Below are positions 42,740 to 54,060 of a stretch of 64,000 nt of DNA, in pieces. The translations under genes were made by a program, and so were the position numbers. Location of the stretch: NCBI GenBank assembly GCA_002007465.1, contig LNAC01000776.1, positions 1 through 64,000 of the forward strand, in the 5' to 3' direction. The stretch's first letter is position 1. Every line of letters begins with the position of its first letter. The notes under the pieces were generated by a model. It was given only the letters and a program-made list of their open reading frames with translations. It was not told the DNA's origin and did no database searches. The DNA comes from Ailurus styani (Eukaryota; Chordata; Mammalia; Carnivora; Ailuridae).

Positions 42740-43169
42740 CTAAAACGTATCTGCTCAGATCCGCTCAAGTCTGTGTATCCTCAAAAACCCCTTGGGTATT
42801 GGATAAAATAAGCCATGTTCAACCTTTAGAACCTGGTAAACAGTAAGCACTAGGTGAATGAGAATTTGCTGGAAAGAAAGAAAGGAGGAAGGGAAATCAG
42901 CCGGCAAAGCCGTGTTCTGCATTTGACAAATTTTGTTAAATTGTGGGACTGAACTCTCAGACTTCCTCATGGCAAACCTCTCAGTCAAGCCAGAACCCTT
43001 TAGACTTTTCTTTAAAATGTATTTAGTGGGGATAAAGAAAAAAACCTATGATCTAGTTAATAATGTGCATATTCAAAACAAATTCTCTTCGTGTCTTCTC
43101 TGACTAAAGAAATACTTTTTCTCTTTTTTGTGCCCATCGCTTCAGTTTTCTCTTGCAGTATTAAAAACC
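42740..43169. other. Unassigned sequence
   Basis: AT-leaning sequence with nothing recognised. Confidence 0.3.
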
Positions 43170-43179
43170 AGACAACTTT

Positions 43180-43358
43180 GGGGCGCCCAGGTAGATAACT
43201 GGCTCTAGGTTTCGGCTCAGGTTGTGATCTCAGGGTCATGAGATCAAGCCCTGTGATGGGCTCCACGGTCCGCGTGGAGTCTGCTTGAGGTTCTCTCCCT
43301 CTCCCTCTGCCCCCTCCATCTCTCTCTCTCTCAAATAAATAAATCTTAAAAAAAAAAA
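43180..43358 (+). mobile_element. SINEC, divergent older copy
   Basis: GGGGCGCCCAGGTAGATAACTGG head, GTTGTGATCTCAGGGTCATGAGATC body and TCTCAAATAAATAAATC tail. TSD AGACAACTT at 43170-43178 and 43361-43369. Confidence 0.92.
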
Positions 43359-43369
43359 GCAGACAACTT

Positions 43370-44025
43370 CTTAGAAAGTTTTTTAAAGGCTTAAAATGTA
43401 AATTAAATAACTGGTCTCCAGGAAACAGCACTACGTCACGCATTTCTCAGTTCTCAAATTTCATCTATTTGGCCTTTGTCTTTGAGCAGTGGTCATTTGG
43501 CAAATCCCGAGATTCAGCAGTTGTGTCTTGCAGCTCATAAAATCTAGTGACAACAGTTCCTTCCAGAAATAGGTCAGGGTTGGTGGACACTGTCATTTGT
43601 TTCTACCCAAGAGTAACTTCCTCTCTGACAGCATTAGGACCAATTTGCTTTCCAGCCTGTTAACCTGAGTTAATGACCACCTTATTTCTAGTGTATTCTG
43701 GAGATGCACTGTTCCTTGAAGACTGGCGCTCTGGGCTGCAGGCTGTGACCTTATGTAATGTGAAGCCCCGTTACCCAGACCACCCTGTCTGCTCACAGGC
43801 CTGCCTTCACCGTCCTCAGCTGCCTGGCACATCTCGTCCTGCTTTCTTACCATTCTGAAGATGCATACTTTCTGAGCGCTCTAACTTGACTCACGGCTCC
43901 ACAGGACCTATGGTTCTAAGCAACGAGTGGCCCGTGTAAGGAGTTACATCTCTTTCCAAACATTTCCTTTCACTACACATCGAAACCCCCAAGGAACAAA
44001 GAGAATCGTTTGCCACAATGACATA
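43370..44025. other. Unassigned sequence
   Basis: No gene or repeat family recognised. Confidence 0.3.
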
Positions 44026-44029
44026 TTCC

Positions 44030-44165
44030 ACCTCTTTTTGAGTTGTAAGTGACATACAACATTAGATTAGTTTCAGGTGTACAGCATAATGATTCGGTAT
44101 TTGTATACACTGCAAAATGATCACTACAATAAGTCCAATTAATGTCTATAATGACAATAGTTTTT
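44030..44165 (+). mobile_element. Old mammalian L1 fragment
   Basis: 'gagttgtaagtgacatacaacattagattagtttcaggtgtacagcataatgattcggtatttgtatacactgcaaaatgatcactacaataagtcc' matches the old L1M segment. Confidence 0.75.
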
Positions 44166-44589
44166 TCCCTGTTTCTCTTTTCTTCTGTCTTCACTTTTCA
44201 TTTCTGAACATAGATGGTTCCCAGCTCTGTCACCAAAGTCCCTTGGTCCCCCGGGAATGTGGTCCAGAATGAATAAAGAGGCTTCCTCCTTGACTGTGCC
44301 TTTGAGTGAGGGGAGGTGGAGTCTTCGGGTGTGCCTCCTTACCCACCACTCTTGTCATCTCCGTATGTTCTCATAGGTTCCCAAATGGCTGGATGTCCTT
44401 TAGTGAAATAGCTACTTCCAGCATTCCAGCAACCCCGTTAGCTCTAACACTCCCGCAGTAAGACACTGTGTTAGATGCTATCAATTAGGTAAACATTTGC
44501 AGGGCTCGGAGAACCTGCAGCAACCACAGAGTGCTTCACCCAGGTCTTAGCCACCCCCCCGTAGGAATGGCCATTCCCACCATCTAAAC

Positions 44590-45105
44590 TCAGCCACACA
44601 TGGCTGATTGTGGGTTTTCAGGCTATGTTATAGCTCCTTTAGATCAGAGCCAATTTGCAACCTTAGCTCTCCCCTACCCCTCCGCCAGCTCTTCTCTGCT
44701 CATTCCTCTGCACCTGTCTCTAGGTAAAAGTGTGCCTCCATCTTCTGGGCGGGGCATCTGGGTTCCCACTCAGACCCCCAGCTCTATGCCTGGTGGTTGC
44801 CCATCTGTTACAGGGTGTTCTTGACTTTTGGCATTCAGCTGGGGTCTGCCAATGCAGAGCCTGCAGATTGGAGAGAAGGGAAAGAGGAGGGGTGGGGATT
44901 TCCTTGGTCCTTTCAAGGTTACCTCAGCCAGGCTCTGTTCCCTCCTTCATCCCCTCAGATCTAGTGATGTGACCTTTAGATGCTCCTAGCCCTGGGTTTT
45001 ACACTAGTCCTTCTGTTCCTCTGCCCATGCCCTGCTCGAAATAACCCCTTTCTAAGTAAACCTTCCTCCAATTGTCCTCCCTTGAGTGTGTTGAGTCCCT
45101 GACTG
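44590..45105 (+). mobile_element. Probable old LTR-like repeat
   Basis: 'atgttatagctcctttagatcag', 'cagctggggtctgcc' and the ending 'ataacccctttctaagtaaaccttcctccaattgtcctcccttgagtgtg' follow a common mammalian LTR-like 3' end. Confidence 0.45.
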
Positions 45106-45334
45106 ACAACCTTCCGTTGGCATGTATATGTGTTCTGGTTTTGCCATATTTATATATATAGGTTTTGCCTCAGTGATCACTACTGACATTTACCACCTCC
45201 TCCAAACATTGCTTGGGTTCAAGATGTTGGCTAATTGTTCCCAAACCCTAATTTCTCAATTCTAGTCTCTTTCGGACTGACCATCCATCTGTCCTCCCCC
45301 TCTCTGTGCCTTTCTTCCTTCCTACTAGGTAGGA

Positions 45335-45470
45335 AAACTGCCTTGATTAAAATCCCAGCTCCTCTACTGACTGAATACATGACTTTACCTTTCCAACACT
45401 CAGTTTTCTCGTCTGTGTAGTGGGGATAATAGTTGAGTAGTCATAGAATTAAGCAAGATCTTAAGAACAA
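45335..45470 (+). mobile_element. MIR fragment
   Basis: 'aatcccagctcctctactgactgaatacatgactttacctttccaacactcagttttctcgtctgtgtagtggggataatag' is sense MIR. Confidence 0.75.
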
Positions 45471-46775
45471 AATCTGTCCAGTTTGAGTCTCTGCTGTTAT
45501 CTATTGACCATGATTATTTCTACGTCCAGGCCACCAGATTCTTAACACAGATTTCTAAAGACCCTCTTTCTTGCCCTTCCAGATGGTAGTTGACTTCCCA
45601 CCCCCACACCCCACCCCAGCACTACCCATGATCCTGAGGTGACCTTTTGATTTCAGGTCTTTAAAGACGTCCATAATTTCCATGGGCCCAGTGTAGTCTG
45701 AGAACAAACTGTTACCTAATTCTTATTTATAGTTTGCCTATTCCCCACGCTTACCAGTAAAGAATACCAAAAAGGTGCCTTAAATTGTATTATTATTTTT
45801 AGTATCTCCTATGAAGTCCTGGATATTCAGAATGCCTCAGAGGGAGGCATAGAGGCCAGGAATCTTTTCTTACAGAGGAGATGGGCCCAGCAGGAGGGAG
45901 AATTTGATACCAGTTCTAACAGGCTGGCGGAACAGAAAAGTACAAAGTGCTTGACATGGGAAGGCTATGTAAGTATCTGTGGTTTTGCAGTGGATTTGAT
46001 CAGGATTGTAGAGGAAGCAGTTGAGTCTAACGGTTAGCTCAGAGATTTAGGGAAATCTGTGGCTATAAATTCTCCATTACATTTCTGATCCATTGACAAT
46101 TTTGAAGTGTTGATTATGTGATTTTTTTACTGCTAAGCTCCTGAGAATTGGAAGAAAGAGATTAGGTAGGAGATGTGTGTGTGAAATTCACCAAGAAAGA
46201 GTTGAGGATACAGTTACCACACCTCCACGGCTGAACGCATTTCCTCCATGCTTTGTTTATTTCATATTTTTATTTTCTCTAGAGTCCCCCAAAATAGCAG
46301 TTTATGCACATTTGTCTTCCAATCTAATTTTGCTTTAACAATAGTTGGGAAAACACAACCAGACGCTTTCTTTTAAACAAAAGAAATCTACATATTGACA
46401 TCAATGTCAAAATGAGCAGTCAGTCTCCTTTTAGAAAATTACTATTTCAGTTCAGTTAATAATTAAATTGACCCAGCCACCTCTTAAATTCTGGGATCGT
46501 GGTGAGGGGCGGTGGGAGGGGGCTGTTGGGAGGGGGGGATTGCTGAACCCTGACCTGGCCTCGGGGAAATCAGCCTGCTAAACTGTTCTCTCTTGAAGTC
46601 CCCTGGAGAAGTATGCTTTAAGCCAGTTTTCCTATTTAAACAATTAAACGTTAATCACCTAAGTCAGATATGAATAGATTCTCCTTTAAAAAACTTAGTA
46701 TGTCACAGGTGAGGCTACAGTTGCCTTGGACCACTCCTGATCATGATTCTGACCCTCCACTGGAAGTGACAAGTT
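45471..46775. other. Unassigned sequence with a G-rich spot
   Basis: No gene or clear repeat. The notable part is the G-quadruplex candidate at 46506-46538. Confidence 0.35.
46506..46538 (+). other. G-quadruplex candidate
   Basis: Five G-runs of at least three (GGGG, GGG, GGGGG, GGG, GGGGGGG) with loops of one to five bases in 33 bp. Confidence 0.75.
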
Positions 46776-46789
46776 TGGAGTGTATCTTT

Positions 46790-46990
46790 TTTTTTTTTTT
46801 AAAGATTTTATTAATTTATTTGACACACACACAGAGAAATCACAAGTAGGCAGAGAGGCAGGCAGAGAGAGGGGAGGAAGCAGGCTCCCTGCCGAGCAGA
46901 GAGCCCGATGCAGGCCTCGATCCCAAGACCCTGAGATCATGACCTGAGCCGAAAGCAGAGGCTTTAACCCACTGAGCCACCCAGGCGCCC
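46790..46990 (-). mobile_element. SINEC, young subtype
   Basis: T-run, AAAGATTTTATTAATTTATTTGACAC on the left and AACCCACTGAGCCACCCAGGCGCCC on the right. TSD TGGAGTGTATCTTT / TGGAGTGCATCTTT (46776-46789 and 46991-47004). Confidence 0.97.
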
Positions 46991-47004
46991 TGGAGTGCAT
47001 CTTT

Positions 47005-47885
47005 ATAGAACTTTCACTTTGTGTTTTCCTGCATACCTAGGTACACATAGAAAACAAGTGGCCTTGTTGTGTATTTTTCTCACAGACCATTTTGTCCTTG
47101 GTTCCTTGCAGTCCTGTTTTTCCTGGGCCCCGAAGACCAGACTGAATAACCCAATGGACGTATTTCACTTTCATACCTTCCAAGGAGTAGGGAATTAACT
47201 TATGTCCTTATATGGTAAAGGATTACTTCTTAATAAAGAAGAATTAAAGAACTAATTGAAGAAAATTACATCTTAATATGGTAGGGGCTAATTTATTTAA
47301 TTTCAACTTATTGATTATAATGTGTAATTATAATTCATTGATCCTAAAGAGAAAATTAAGCGAAAAAATTTCCTCTAGGAAGTTCATAGAACTCACGCTA
47401 GAAAAATCTGAGGTAATATCCATTTTATACTTCTAAGTTCTAGAGAGGAAATGAAGCATAGGGAAAGCATCAGGACTGGACCCCTGTGTTCTGGTCGACC
47501 AGAATCTTCCCTCCCTCGTACTCATATAGTCCTAGAACTTGGTTGGTGGGGAGCACGAAGAACCAAGGAAAAACTCCCTGAAGGAATAGTGCAGTGAATT
47601 AAATACCCAACCAACACAAAACTGACCTTTTCTTTTTCTTTTAAAACTATATAATGGAAGATAGAGGATACCAGACTCTACCTTATATTCCCCTTCAGAT
47701 TATAATAAAACAATTATTTTCTGTATTCATCCCATCACTTTATACTGTCCTGCTCCTCTGAGCCACCCCATCTCAGCTGTGTTCTCTTTCCTGAGCCCAT
47801 CTTGGTCTTCAGTAACTTTCTATTTTTAATTTCTTCATAGCAAAGCTAATTACCAATGTTGAGTATGCTTATCTGCAAGGGATTG
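47005..47885. other. Unassigned AT-rich sequence
   Basis: No gene or repeat recognised. Confidence 0.3.
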
Positions 47886-47889
47886 AATG

Positions 47890-48060
47890 GAGAGCTTTCC
47901 ATTCATTTTCCAATTTATCATCTCAGAACACTGTATGAGGTTGGTACCGTTATTCTCCCCATTTACAGATAAGAGAACTGAGGCTTGGGGAGCATACGAA
48001 CCCCAGCCAAAGTCCCTTCTCGGTAAGTGATGGCATTAGGATCCAACTTCACTTACTCCT
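47890..48060 (-). mobile_element. MIR SINE
   Basis: 'caatttatcatctcagaacactgtatgaggttggtaccgttattctccccatttacagataagagaactgaggc' is MIR in reverse. Confidence 0.8.
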
Positions 48061-48194
48061 TAACTCTAACACTCACAGTCTCAACCCGACCTTATACAAC
48101 CACATGTTTAGTTACTTTTTAAAGTAAAGAAGAAGAAATATTCACGGTAGAATGGGGAGAACAGGTAGGAGACTCTTAACAGTTTCTGGCAAAC

Positions 48195-48335
48195 TGCCCT
48201 GTATGCAGTGGGAGCTCAGTGAATGTTTGAAATTGAAATGAAATAATCTGAAGACTAAATGAGTTAATTTGTGTAAAGGACCTAGAAATGTATCTGGAAC
48301 CTACTAGGTTCTAAGTGAGGATTAGATGTTATTAT
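48195..48335 (+). mobile_element. MIR 3' fragment
   Basis: 'agactaaatgagttaatttgtgtaaaggacctagaaatgtatctggaacctactagg' is the 3' half of MIR. Confidence 0.6.
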
Positions 48336-48985
48336 TCATTTGTGGGGCTAATTGTGTCATGTTTATGCCCCTGAAGATACCTCAAAACAAGACATTTCTT
48401 GTCCGGGCTTGGGACAGAAACTAGAGGGGTTGGGCTTGCTAACAAACCCACCCGGGACATCTGCGGTGGGAGCAAGTACAGCCACGGCCCTTAGAAGAGA
48501 AGGTTTGGAATTCTTTGTTATTACTAAGGTTTGGAATTAGGGACCTTCTCCCCCATTGTATTTCCTTTTCTACAGAGCACAGCCACTTTATTGCTTTTAT
48601 TCCTGGACATTTACACCTTCTTCTGCTTGTCCTTTGCTCTGTTACTTTCTGTGTATGTGGATCCTTTGAGCCTGTATTTGAAATGTCGGTCATTGTTTGC
48701 CCCACTTCCTGGGGCAACCTGCACACAGCCTGGCTAAGGAGGCATCAAATCACATGATCCACCCCCTACCTTCCCCAGCCTTGAGGAGTCAGTTAGGATG
48801 AGCACTTAACCTTCAAGGTCATCATGTCCTGTGGAGACTGGCCTCCAGCTTGGGTCACATGCCAAAGAAGGAAGCAGATGGAAAAGCCTAAGTGGGACAG
48901 AGAGGTGGCCTCTGTTCTGAGTTTCCAGTTCTCGTGCCCGTGGCCCCTCACTAAACTCTGTCTTCTGTTCTTGGTTCCACAACCA
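48336..48985. other. Unassigned sequence
   Basis: No gene or repeat recognised. Confidence 0.3.
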
Positions 48986-48987
48986 AT

Positions 48988-49021
48988 TTTCCTTTTTTTT
49001 TTCTTTTTCTTTTTTTTTCTT
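48988..49021. repeat. Polypyrimidine tract
   Basis: 34 bp of T with scattered C. No SINE body was recognised beside it. Confidence 0.9.
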
Positions 49022-49289
49022 ACTTGAGTTACATTGAGCAAGCCTTGTGTTATGTGGACCTAGACAACCTTTTACTAGAATGCTTCCTAATCGGATAATT
49101 AAACTCTTTGAGACCATGGCCCTCATGTGCCTCTCAAAGGGTAAGATGCTATCTAGTACCTTGTAAACATTCAGTAAGTATTCGTTTCTTGATAATGGAG
49201 ATTTTAGGGAGTGGATATTATCTGGACCTGTGGATTTGGATGACATTTTGTTTTCTTGAAGGAGAGGGGCCACATGGCAATAATAGACA

Positions 49290-49430
49290 TTTTTCACTTG
49301 GTCATCCAAAGACATTTATTGTACAGAACAGAAATCAACAGAGAGAATAAGGTCCAAGTTCTGACCTGAGAAGCCTCTCGGTCCAGCAGGGAGATGCCAT
49401 GACCAGGAGGTAAACTGCAGTTTGATTGGT
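49290..49430 (-). mobile_element. Possible LINE-2 fragment
   Basis: 'catccaaagacatttattgtacagaacagaaatc ... gacctgagaagcctctcggtccagcagggagatg' weakly fits L2 in reverse. Confidence 0.35.
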
Positions 49431-49950
49431 TAGTGGGACCTCAGTGAAGTGTTCCCTGTCTTGTAACCACTGTGATTGTTGGTCATTCTGCAAACTCTGA
49501 CTCTGGCAAACTCAGAGGTGAACACGAGCACTCTGGCTAGCCAGCGCCTACCCAAGGACCTGTGACTGAGCCTGTAATCTCTTGGTGACGGTAAGTGTCC
49601 CTTACCCCATCTCATTCTAATGTAGAATTCCTTCATTCATTCCAGCCTGCGAGTCATGTCTGGATTCAAGATTGGTTCCCATTGTGTCTGTTAAGCGTGG
49701 GGAGGATTTTTTTATGAAACCCCAGAATGTCTTCTAATGGCCTATCCCAGGTTTCACAACGAGCTAGAAGATGCTCAGAGTCAAAGTGTTTTTCCTTCTT
49801 CTTGTTCTCCCCTCCTCTGGTAAACCAGGTTGGCATTGTGGCTGCAATCCTTTTATGCACCCCAATTCTAAAACTCATTGTATTTCCCATGGGAAATGTC
49901 CAAGCCTCTGTCACTAATTAATAGATTTATTGAATTAATTATTAGGAATT
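49431..49950. other. Unassigned sequence
   Basis: A donor-like ACG/GTAAGT at 49591 has no open exon upstream. Nothing else was recognised. Confidence 0.35.
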
Positions 49951-49954
49951 ATTG

Positions 49955-50345
49955 AATGATTAAGTCATCATTTAACAGGTCCTTTTGAGTGTCAGCCACA
50001 TGCCATCCCTCAGGGTACAGAACAGTGAAAATAAAGTATAGCCAGTCAGCACCTCTTACCTCACTCTTGGAGTCCAGTGGATAAGACGATGTTCAACAGA
50101 CAGTTACACAGACAATAGGACAAATGATGTCATATGTGGTGTGCAAGAATATAACCAAGTCAGATGAGAGCATATAACAGAAGGGACAATGGATTTGGGT
50201 GTCTAAGAGCTGTCACAAAGTCACACTAAGGCTGAATGCTCCCTAGGAATGAGTCAGGTGAAGAAGGAGGGGAGCGCTGTTTGGATTTAGGGAAGAGTGT
50301 GTCCCAAAGCTCCAAGCAGGGAGGAATAGCCTGAATAATTTGGTG
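49955..50345 (-). mobile_element. LINE-2 3' region
   Basis: 'ttgagtgtcagccacatgccatccctcagggtacagaacagtgaaaataaag', 'ctcttggagtccagtggataagac' and 'gtcacactaaggctgaatgctccctaggaatgagtcaggtg' follow L2 in reverse. Confidence 0.65.
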
Positions 50346-50787
50346 GCATCAAATTGTCACCTTTCAGAAAACAAATGTTTAGTTTTAACCAAAATAACCA
50401 GCTGATAGGTGAGAAACCCACAATCAAACTGAATGCCACAGTTGTCACCAAATTAGGAACTGTTTGACATCAAGATGTTTAAAAATCTGCACAGCCATTC
50501 TGACATAATTCCACCCTGCCTCCCGCCCCTCCCCTCCCTCCTTGGGAATCAGAACTTCACACAACCCCAGGATCCCAGAGGATCCTTTCAGTAGAAGAGC
50601 CACTGAGGCCTGAAGATTCCTGGTTTACCTTTGTGAACCACTGGCCTCCCTGACTTCGTGGAGACAAAAAGCAAAACACCCCCAAGTACAAGATTTGGGG
50701 GAAAATAAACGGAACTATCAGTCAAGCCTGAAAACTACTGCTGAAAACTGTCTCCTTCTGTTCCTTTTGATTTGTGACTCTTTCTTC
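50346..50787. other. Unassigned sequence
   Basis: Nothing recognised. It is the left flank of the minisatellite. Confidence 0.3.
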
Positions 50788-51500
50788 ACCTCCACCATCA
50801 TCTCTCCACCATCATCATCTTTATCATCTTTATCATCACCTTCCTCACCACCACCACTGTCATCATTCCCATCATCTTTATCACCATTTTCATCATCACC
50901 ACCATCGCCATCATCAATACCATTATGATCCCACCCCACCATCATCATCATCACCCTCATCTTCATCACCACCCCCACCAGCACCATCTTCATCATCTTC
51001 GTCACCACCACCCTCACCATCACCATCATCACCATCTTCATCACCACCACCCCTCACTATCACCATCTTCATCACCACCCCCATTAGCACCATCATCATC
51101 TTCATCACCACCATCCTCACCATCACCATCATCACCATCTTCGTCACCCACCCCCACCAACACCATCATCATCATCTTCATCACCACCACCCCCATCATC
51201 AACATCATCATCATCTTCATCACCACCATCCTCACCATCATCACCATCTTCGTCACCCCACCCCCACCAGCACCATCATCATCATCTTCATCACCACCAC
51301 CCCCATCGTCAACATCATCACCATCTTTATCACTACCCCCACCATCACCATCATCATCATCTTTGTTACCATCACCCCCACCATCACCATCATGATCTTC
51401 AACACCCCCACTCCCACCATCATCATTATCACCATCTTCATCACCACCACCACCACCAGCACCATCATCGTCATCTTCATCACCACCACCATCACCATAG
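50788..51500. repeat. (CAT/CAC)n minisatellite with higher-order units
   Basis: About 0.7 kb built of CAT, CAC, CTT and CCC triplets. Blocks such as CACCATCTTCGTCACC recur; the copies at 51141 and 51250 are 109 bp apart and their following ~100 bp match closely. The long Pro/Ser/His (plus) and Met/Val/Asp/Gly (minus) open frames, up to 249 codons, result from the triplet period and are not genes. Confidence 0.95.
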
Positions 51501-51519
51501 TGGTAGCAGCAGTTAACAC

Positions 51520-51612
51520 TTAGCCATGATCTTGGTGCCAAGCATTGTGCTAAAAACTGCACATGCATCATCTCATTTAACCCCAACAATACCCCATAAG
51601 GTGGAAACTGTT
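51520..51612 (-). mobile_element. MIR fragment
   Basis: 'cttggtgccaagcattgtgctaaaaactgcacatgcatcatctcatttaaccccaacaatacccc' is MIR in reverse, directly beside the minisatellite. Confidence 0.75.
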
Positions 51613-52215
51613 AGTTTGAGCAATGTGAAATTGTCAATATTCAACCAATCTGTGACCTATAAAAGTGATCATTTCATCTGATTGAACCAGTGGGTTTATA
51701 AAAAATTGTGTGTGTCTTTATAACCGCAGAATGGCTGAGCTGAGATTCCCACCCAGAAGTGTATTGTTCAAAAGGGGCTGTGCTCTTTTGCTGACTTGTG
51801 AGAGGGAGGGAGGAAGGAAATAAATAGCACAAAGATTCTTTCTTTTCTCGTCCCCTGTCCTAGTTATCTACTCTATGTGTCTCATGGGTTAGGAGAGGAA
51901 AGAAAAGTTAGAAGATGCTGAAGTCTGAAGATACTCCAACAAGTCTTACCCTCTTCACTCTGCTGTCCCATCCCCTGCCCTGACTCCAGCTAGAACTAAT
52001 TTTTTGCATGAAAGGTAATCACAGATGCACGCTACTGAAAAGTCCAGGGAAGTGGTGACTGCAGGCACAGCCAAACCCAGGTCCTCAAACAATGCTGATA
52101 AAAACCTGTCTCTGGACCACTGAGATCACCTTTCCAGTGGCTGTTCCAGACCCATATCCCACAGCCTAACACCCCCACCTGAAAGAGATAAAGATGAAAG
52201 GCGTGGGTAGGGGTG
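51613..52215. other. Unassigned sequence
   Basis: No gene or repeat recognised. Confidence 0.3.
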
Positions 52216-52218
52216 AGG

Positions 52219-52276
52219 GGAGGGAGAGAGAGAGAGAGAGAGAGAGAGGAAAGTGGAGAGGGAGAGAGAGAGAAAA
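52219..52276. repeat. (GA)n microsatellite
   Basis: Two GA-rich tracts, GGAGAGAGAGAGAGAGAGAG and GGAGAGAGAGAGAAAAGGG, separated by a short purine spacer. Confidence 0.95.
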
Positions 52277-52394
52277 GGGAGGAGGGACTGCTTTTTTAGT
52301 ACTTCCAACAAAATCCTAGCAGAGATTCCCAGTGGTTTGCATATGTCACATACCCGTGCACAGGTCAGGGACGATCACAGCTCTATCAGTGTCT

Positions 52395-52545
52395 GTATGT
52401 GTGTTACCTTAACACTTTCTCATAACAGCCCTATAGAATCAGGCCTGTTACTATCATTCCATTTTATAGAGGGGAAGATTGAGGCACAGAAATGACCAGG
52501 TAAGTGGCCCAAGGTCACACCTTAGTAGATTCTGGCCCTGCCATG
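52395..52545 (-). mobile_element. MIR SINE
   Basis: 'acaccttctcataacagccctatagaatcagg'-like block, then 'cattttatagaggggaagattgaggcacagaaatgaccaggtaagtggcccaaggtcacacc'. MIR in reverse. Confidence 0.8.
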
Positions 52546-52549
52546 CTGA

Positions 52550-53020
52550 GAGCCTCTCTGACTGAGGTCATGGACAGTTGGGATTGGCAACCAAGACTCT
52601 GATGCCCACCCCTGCCGTGGGAACAAGAATCAACTGTATGGGGCCACTTTCACCTCAGCAGCCTGGGTTAAGGGCTGGGGAAGCTGATTCCTCTGAGGAA
52701 ACCCGGGTGCTCTCATTCAGGAGAAGAGAGATTATTGGGCACGGGGCAAGAGGAAACAGCTTCTCTCTACAATGAGACTGTAGAGAAGTTTTTACAGAGA
52801 GGGTATTTTTCTCTCCAATCTGATGTTGGGCCCCAATTTCAAAGAACAGGAGGCTATAAAAAGGTCAAAGGAAGGAAGTACTAATTAAGAAGTCCCTGTG
52901 GGCTCTCGGGTCACAAAGAACAAAGAGTCATAGTTAGAGAGGCTCACAGGCTGGTGTTAGCTCCAAGGGCTCTGGGGCAGGGCAGAGGTTCAGCCCAAGG
53001 ACCCTAGGTGGGGGATGGGA
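52550..53020. other. Unassigned sequence
   Basis: Nothing recognised. Confidence 0.3.
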
Positions 53021-53024
53021 ACTC

Positions 53025-53165
53025 TCTAACTTCCTTCTCATTTGTCAAATGGTGATAAAGTACTGACCTCTCAGGTTTCCTGACAAGATCGGATGTCCTA
53101 AATATGGTGATTCCCTCGCCCGGTCCTTGGCACATGGCTCATTCTCATAAATGGTGATGGCTGTG
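53025..53165 (+). mobile_element. MIR fragment
   Basis: 'cttctcatttgtcaaatggtgataaagtactgacctctcagg ... ggtccttggcacatggctcattctcataaatgg' is sense MIR. Confidence 0.7.
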
Positions 53166-53679
53166 CTCAATGTTGTTGCGAAGTCTATTCAAATATTAGC
53201 ATCTCTGTGACCCTCTTAAGCCAAAATTCTCCTTTCCACCTGTGAGATCTTTGGTTTCTTTTTGTAGGATCACAAGAGCGAGGGCTTTTTATAGTACCTA
53301 TGATCGCAGAAGCCCCATGGCACTTTCCCAGAGCTCATATTGTCCCAACATCGGGGATGGCCAGTGTAGCTAACAACAGTGTGGCCTACTCTGGTGTCCT
53401 TTGTCTGTTCCTGTCAGATGCTGGAGAAACAAGAGCACTTATATTCCTTTGGTCCAGAGTGGTCAAATGGCAGTGTCCTTCAATACCCCCTTTATACTGA
53501 TTGGCTGTCTCAGGGCACCTTGTCAAAGACTCCATAACCCATGTCCAGTGGCCTCTGGCAGCCAATCTAGGCTCAGCCTCCAGAACTCACTTGCTTTATC
53601 TTGTTTGCTCTTTGAATCTTGCCCCTTCTCATTTAGACTTGATGCCATAGACTTTCCGAGTTTCCTGACTGATACAGAT

Positions 53680-54060
53680 AGGTCAGGAGTTTTTGTTGCA
53701 AAGGACAGAAACCCAATTGAAACAGACTTAAACAATTATATAATTGGAAAGTCAGGACACAGCAGGATTCAGGAACTTCAACAATGTTAGCCCGTCTCAG
53801 TCCCCATGTCTTGCTTTTGCTCTCCTTCCTGTTGGCTTCACTCAGGTCGACTTGTCCCATCAGGTGACAAATCGGCCAGCAGCAAAGGCGGCTTGTGGTG
53901 TGGGATTGACTGCATGAATATCTTCAAACCTTACCCCTCTCGCATGCCTGCTCTTTGCCACAGATATGGTAGTTTTTCCCGTCACAGGTGGAACACGTCT
54001 GTCACCCCACAGATGTTGGGCATGGCTGTGAGACCGATTTTGGCCAAAGGAATACGGTTG
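53680..54060. mobile_element. Old interspersed repeat, family uncertain
   Basis: 'gttgcaaaggacagaaacccaattgaaacagacttaaacaattatataattggaaagtcaggacac' is a recurrent mammalian repeat motif, possibly the same family as 12360-12832. Confidence 0.45.

Noticed and set aside
48806..49315. 169-codon minus-strand open frame
   Set aside because: It crosses a polypyrimidine tract that gives a lysine run. No domain or conservation evidence.
49540..49591. ACG/GTAAGT donor with a CTAG upstream
   Set aside because: All three frames have stops in the short exon and the acceptor is weak.
50774..51523. 249-codon open frame, His/Ser/Pro-rich
   Set aside because: It lies wholly in the CAT/CAC minisatellite. 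A triplet repeat without stop triplets keeps frames open on both strands.
51041..51589. 182-codon minus-strand Asp/Gly-rich open frame
   Set aside because: Same cause: the reverse strand of the minisatellite.
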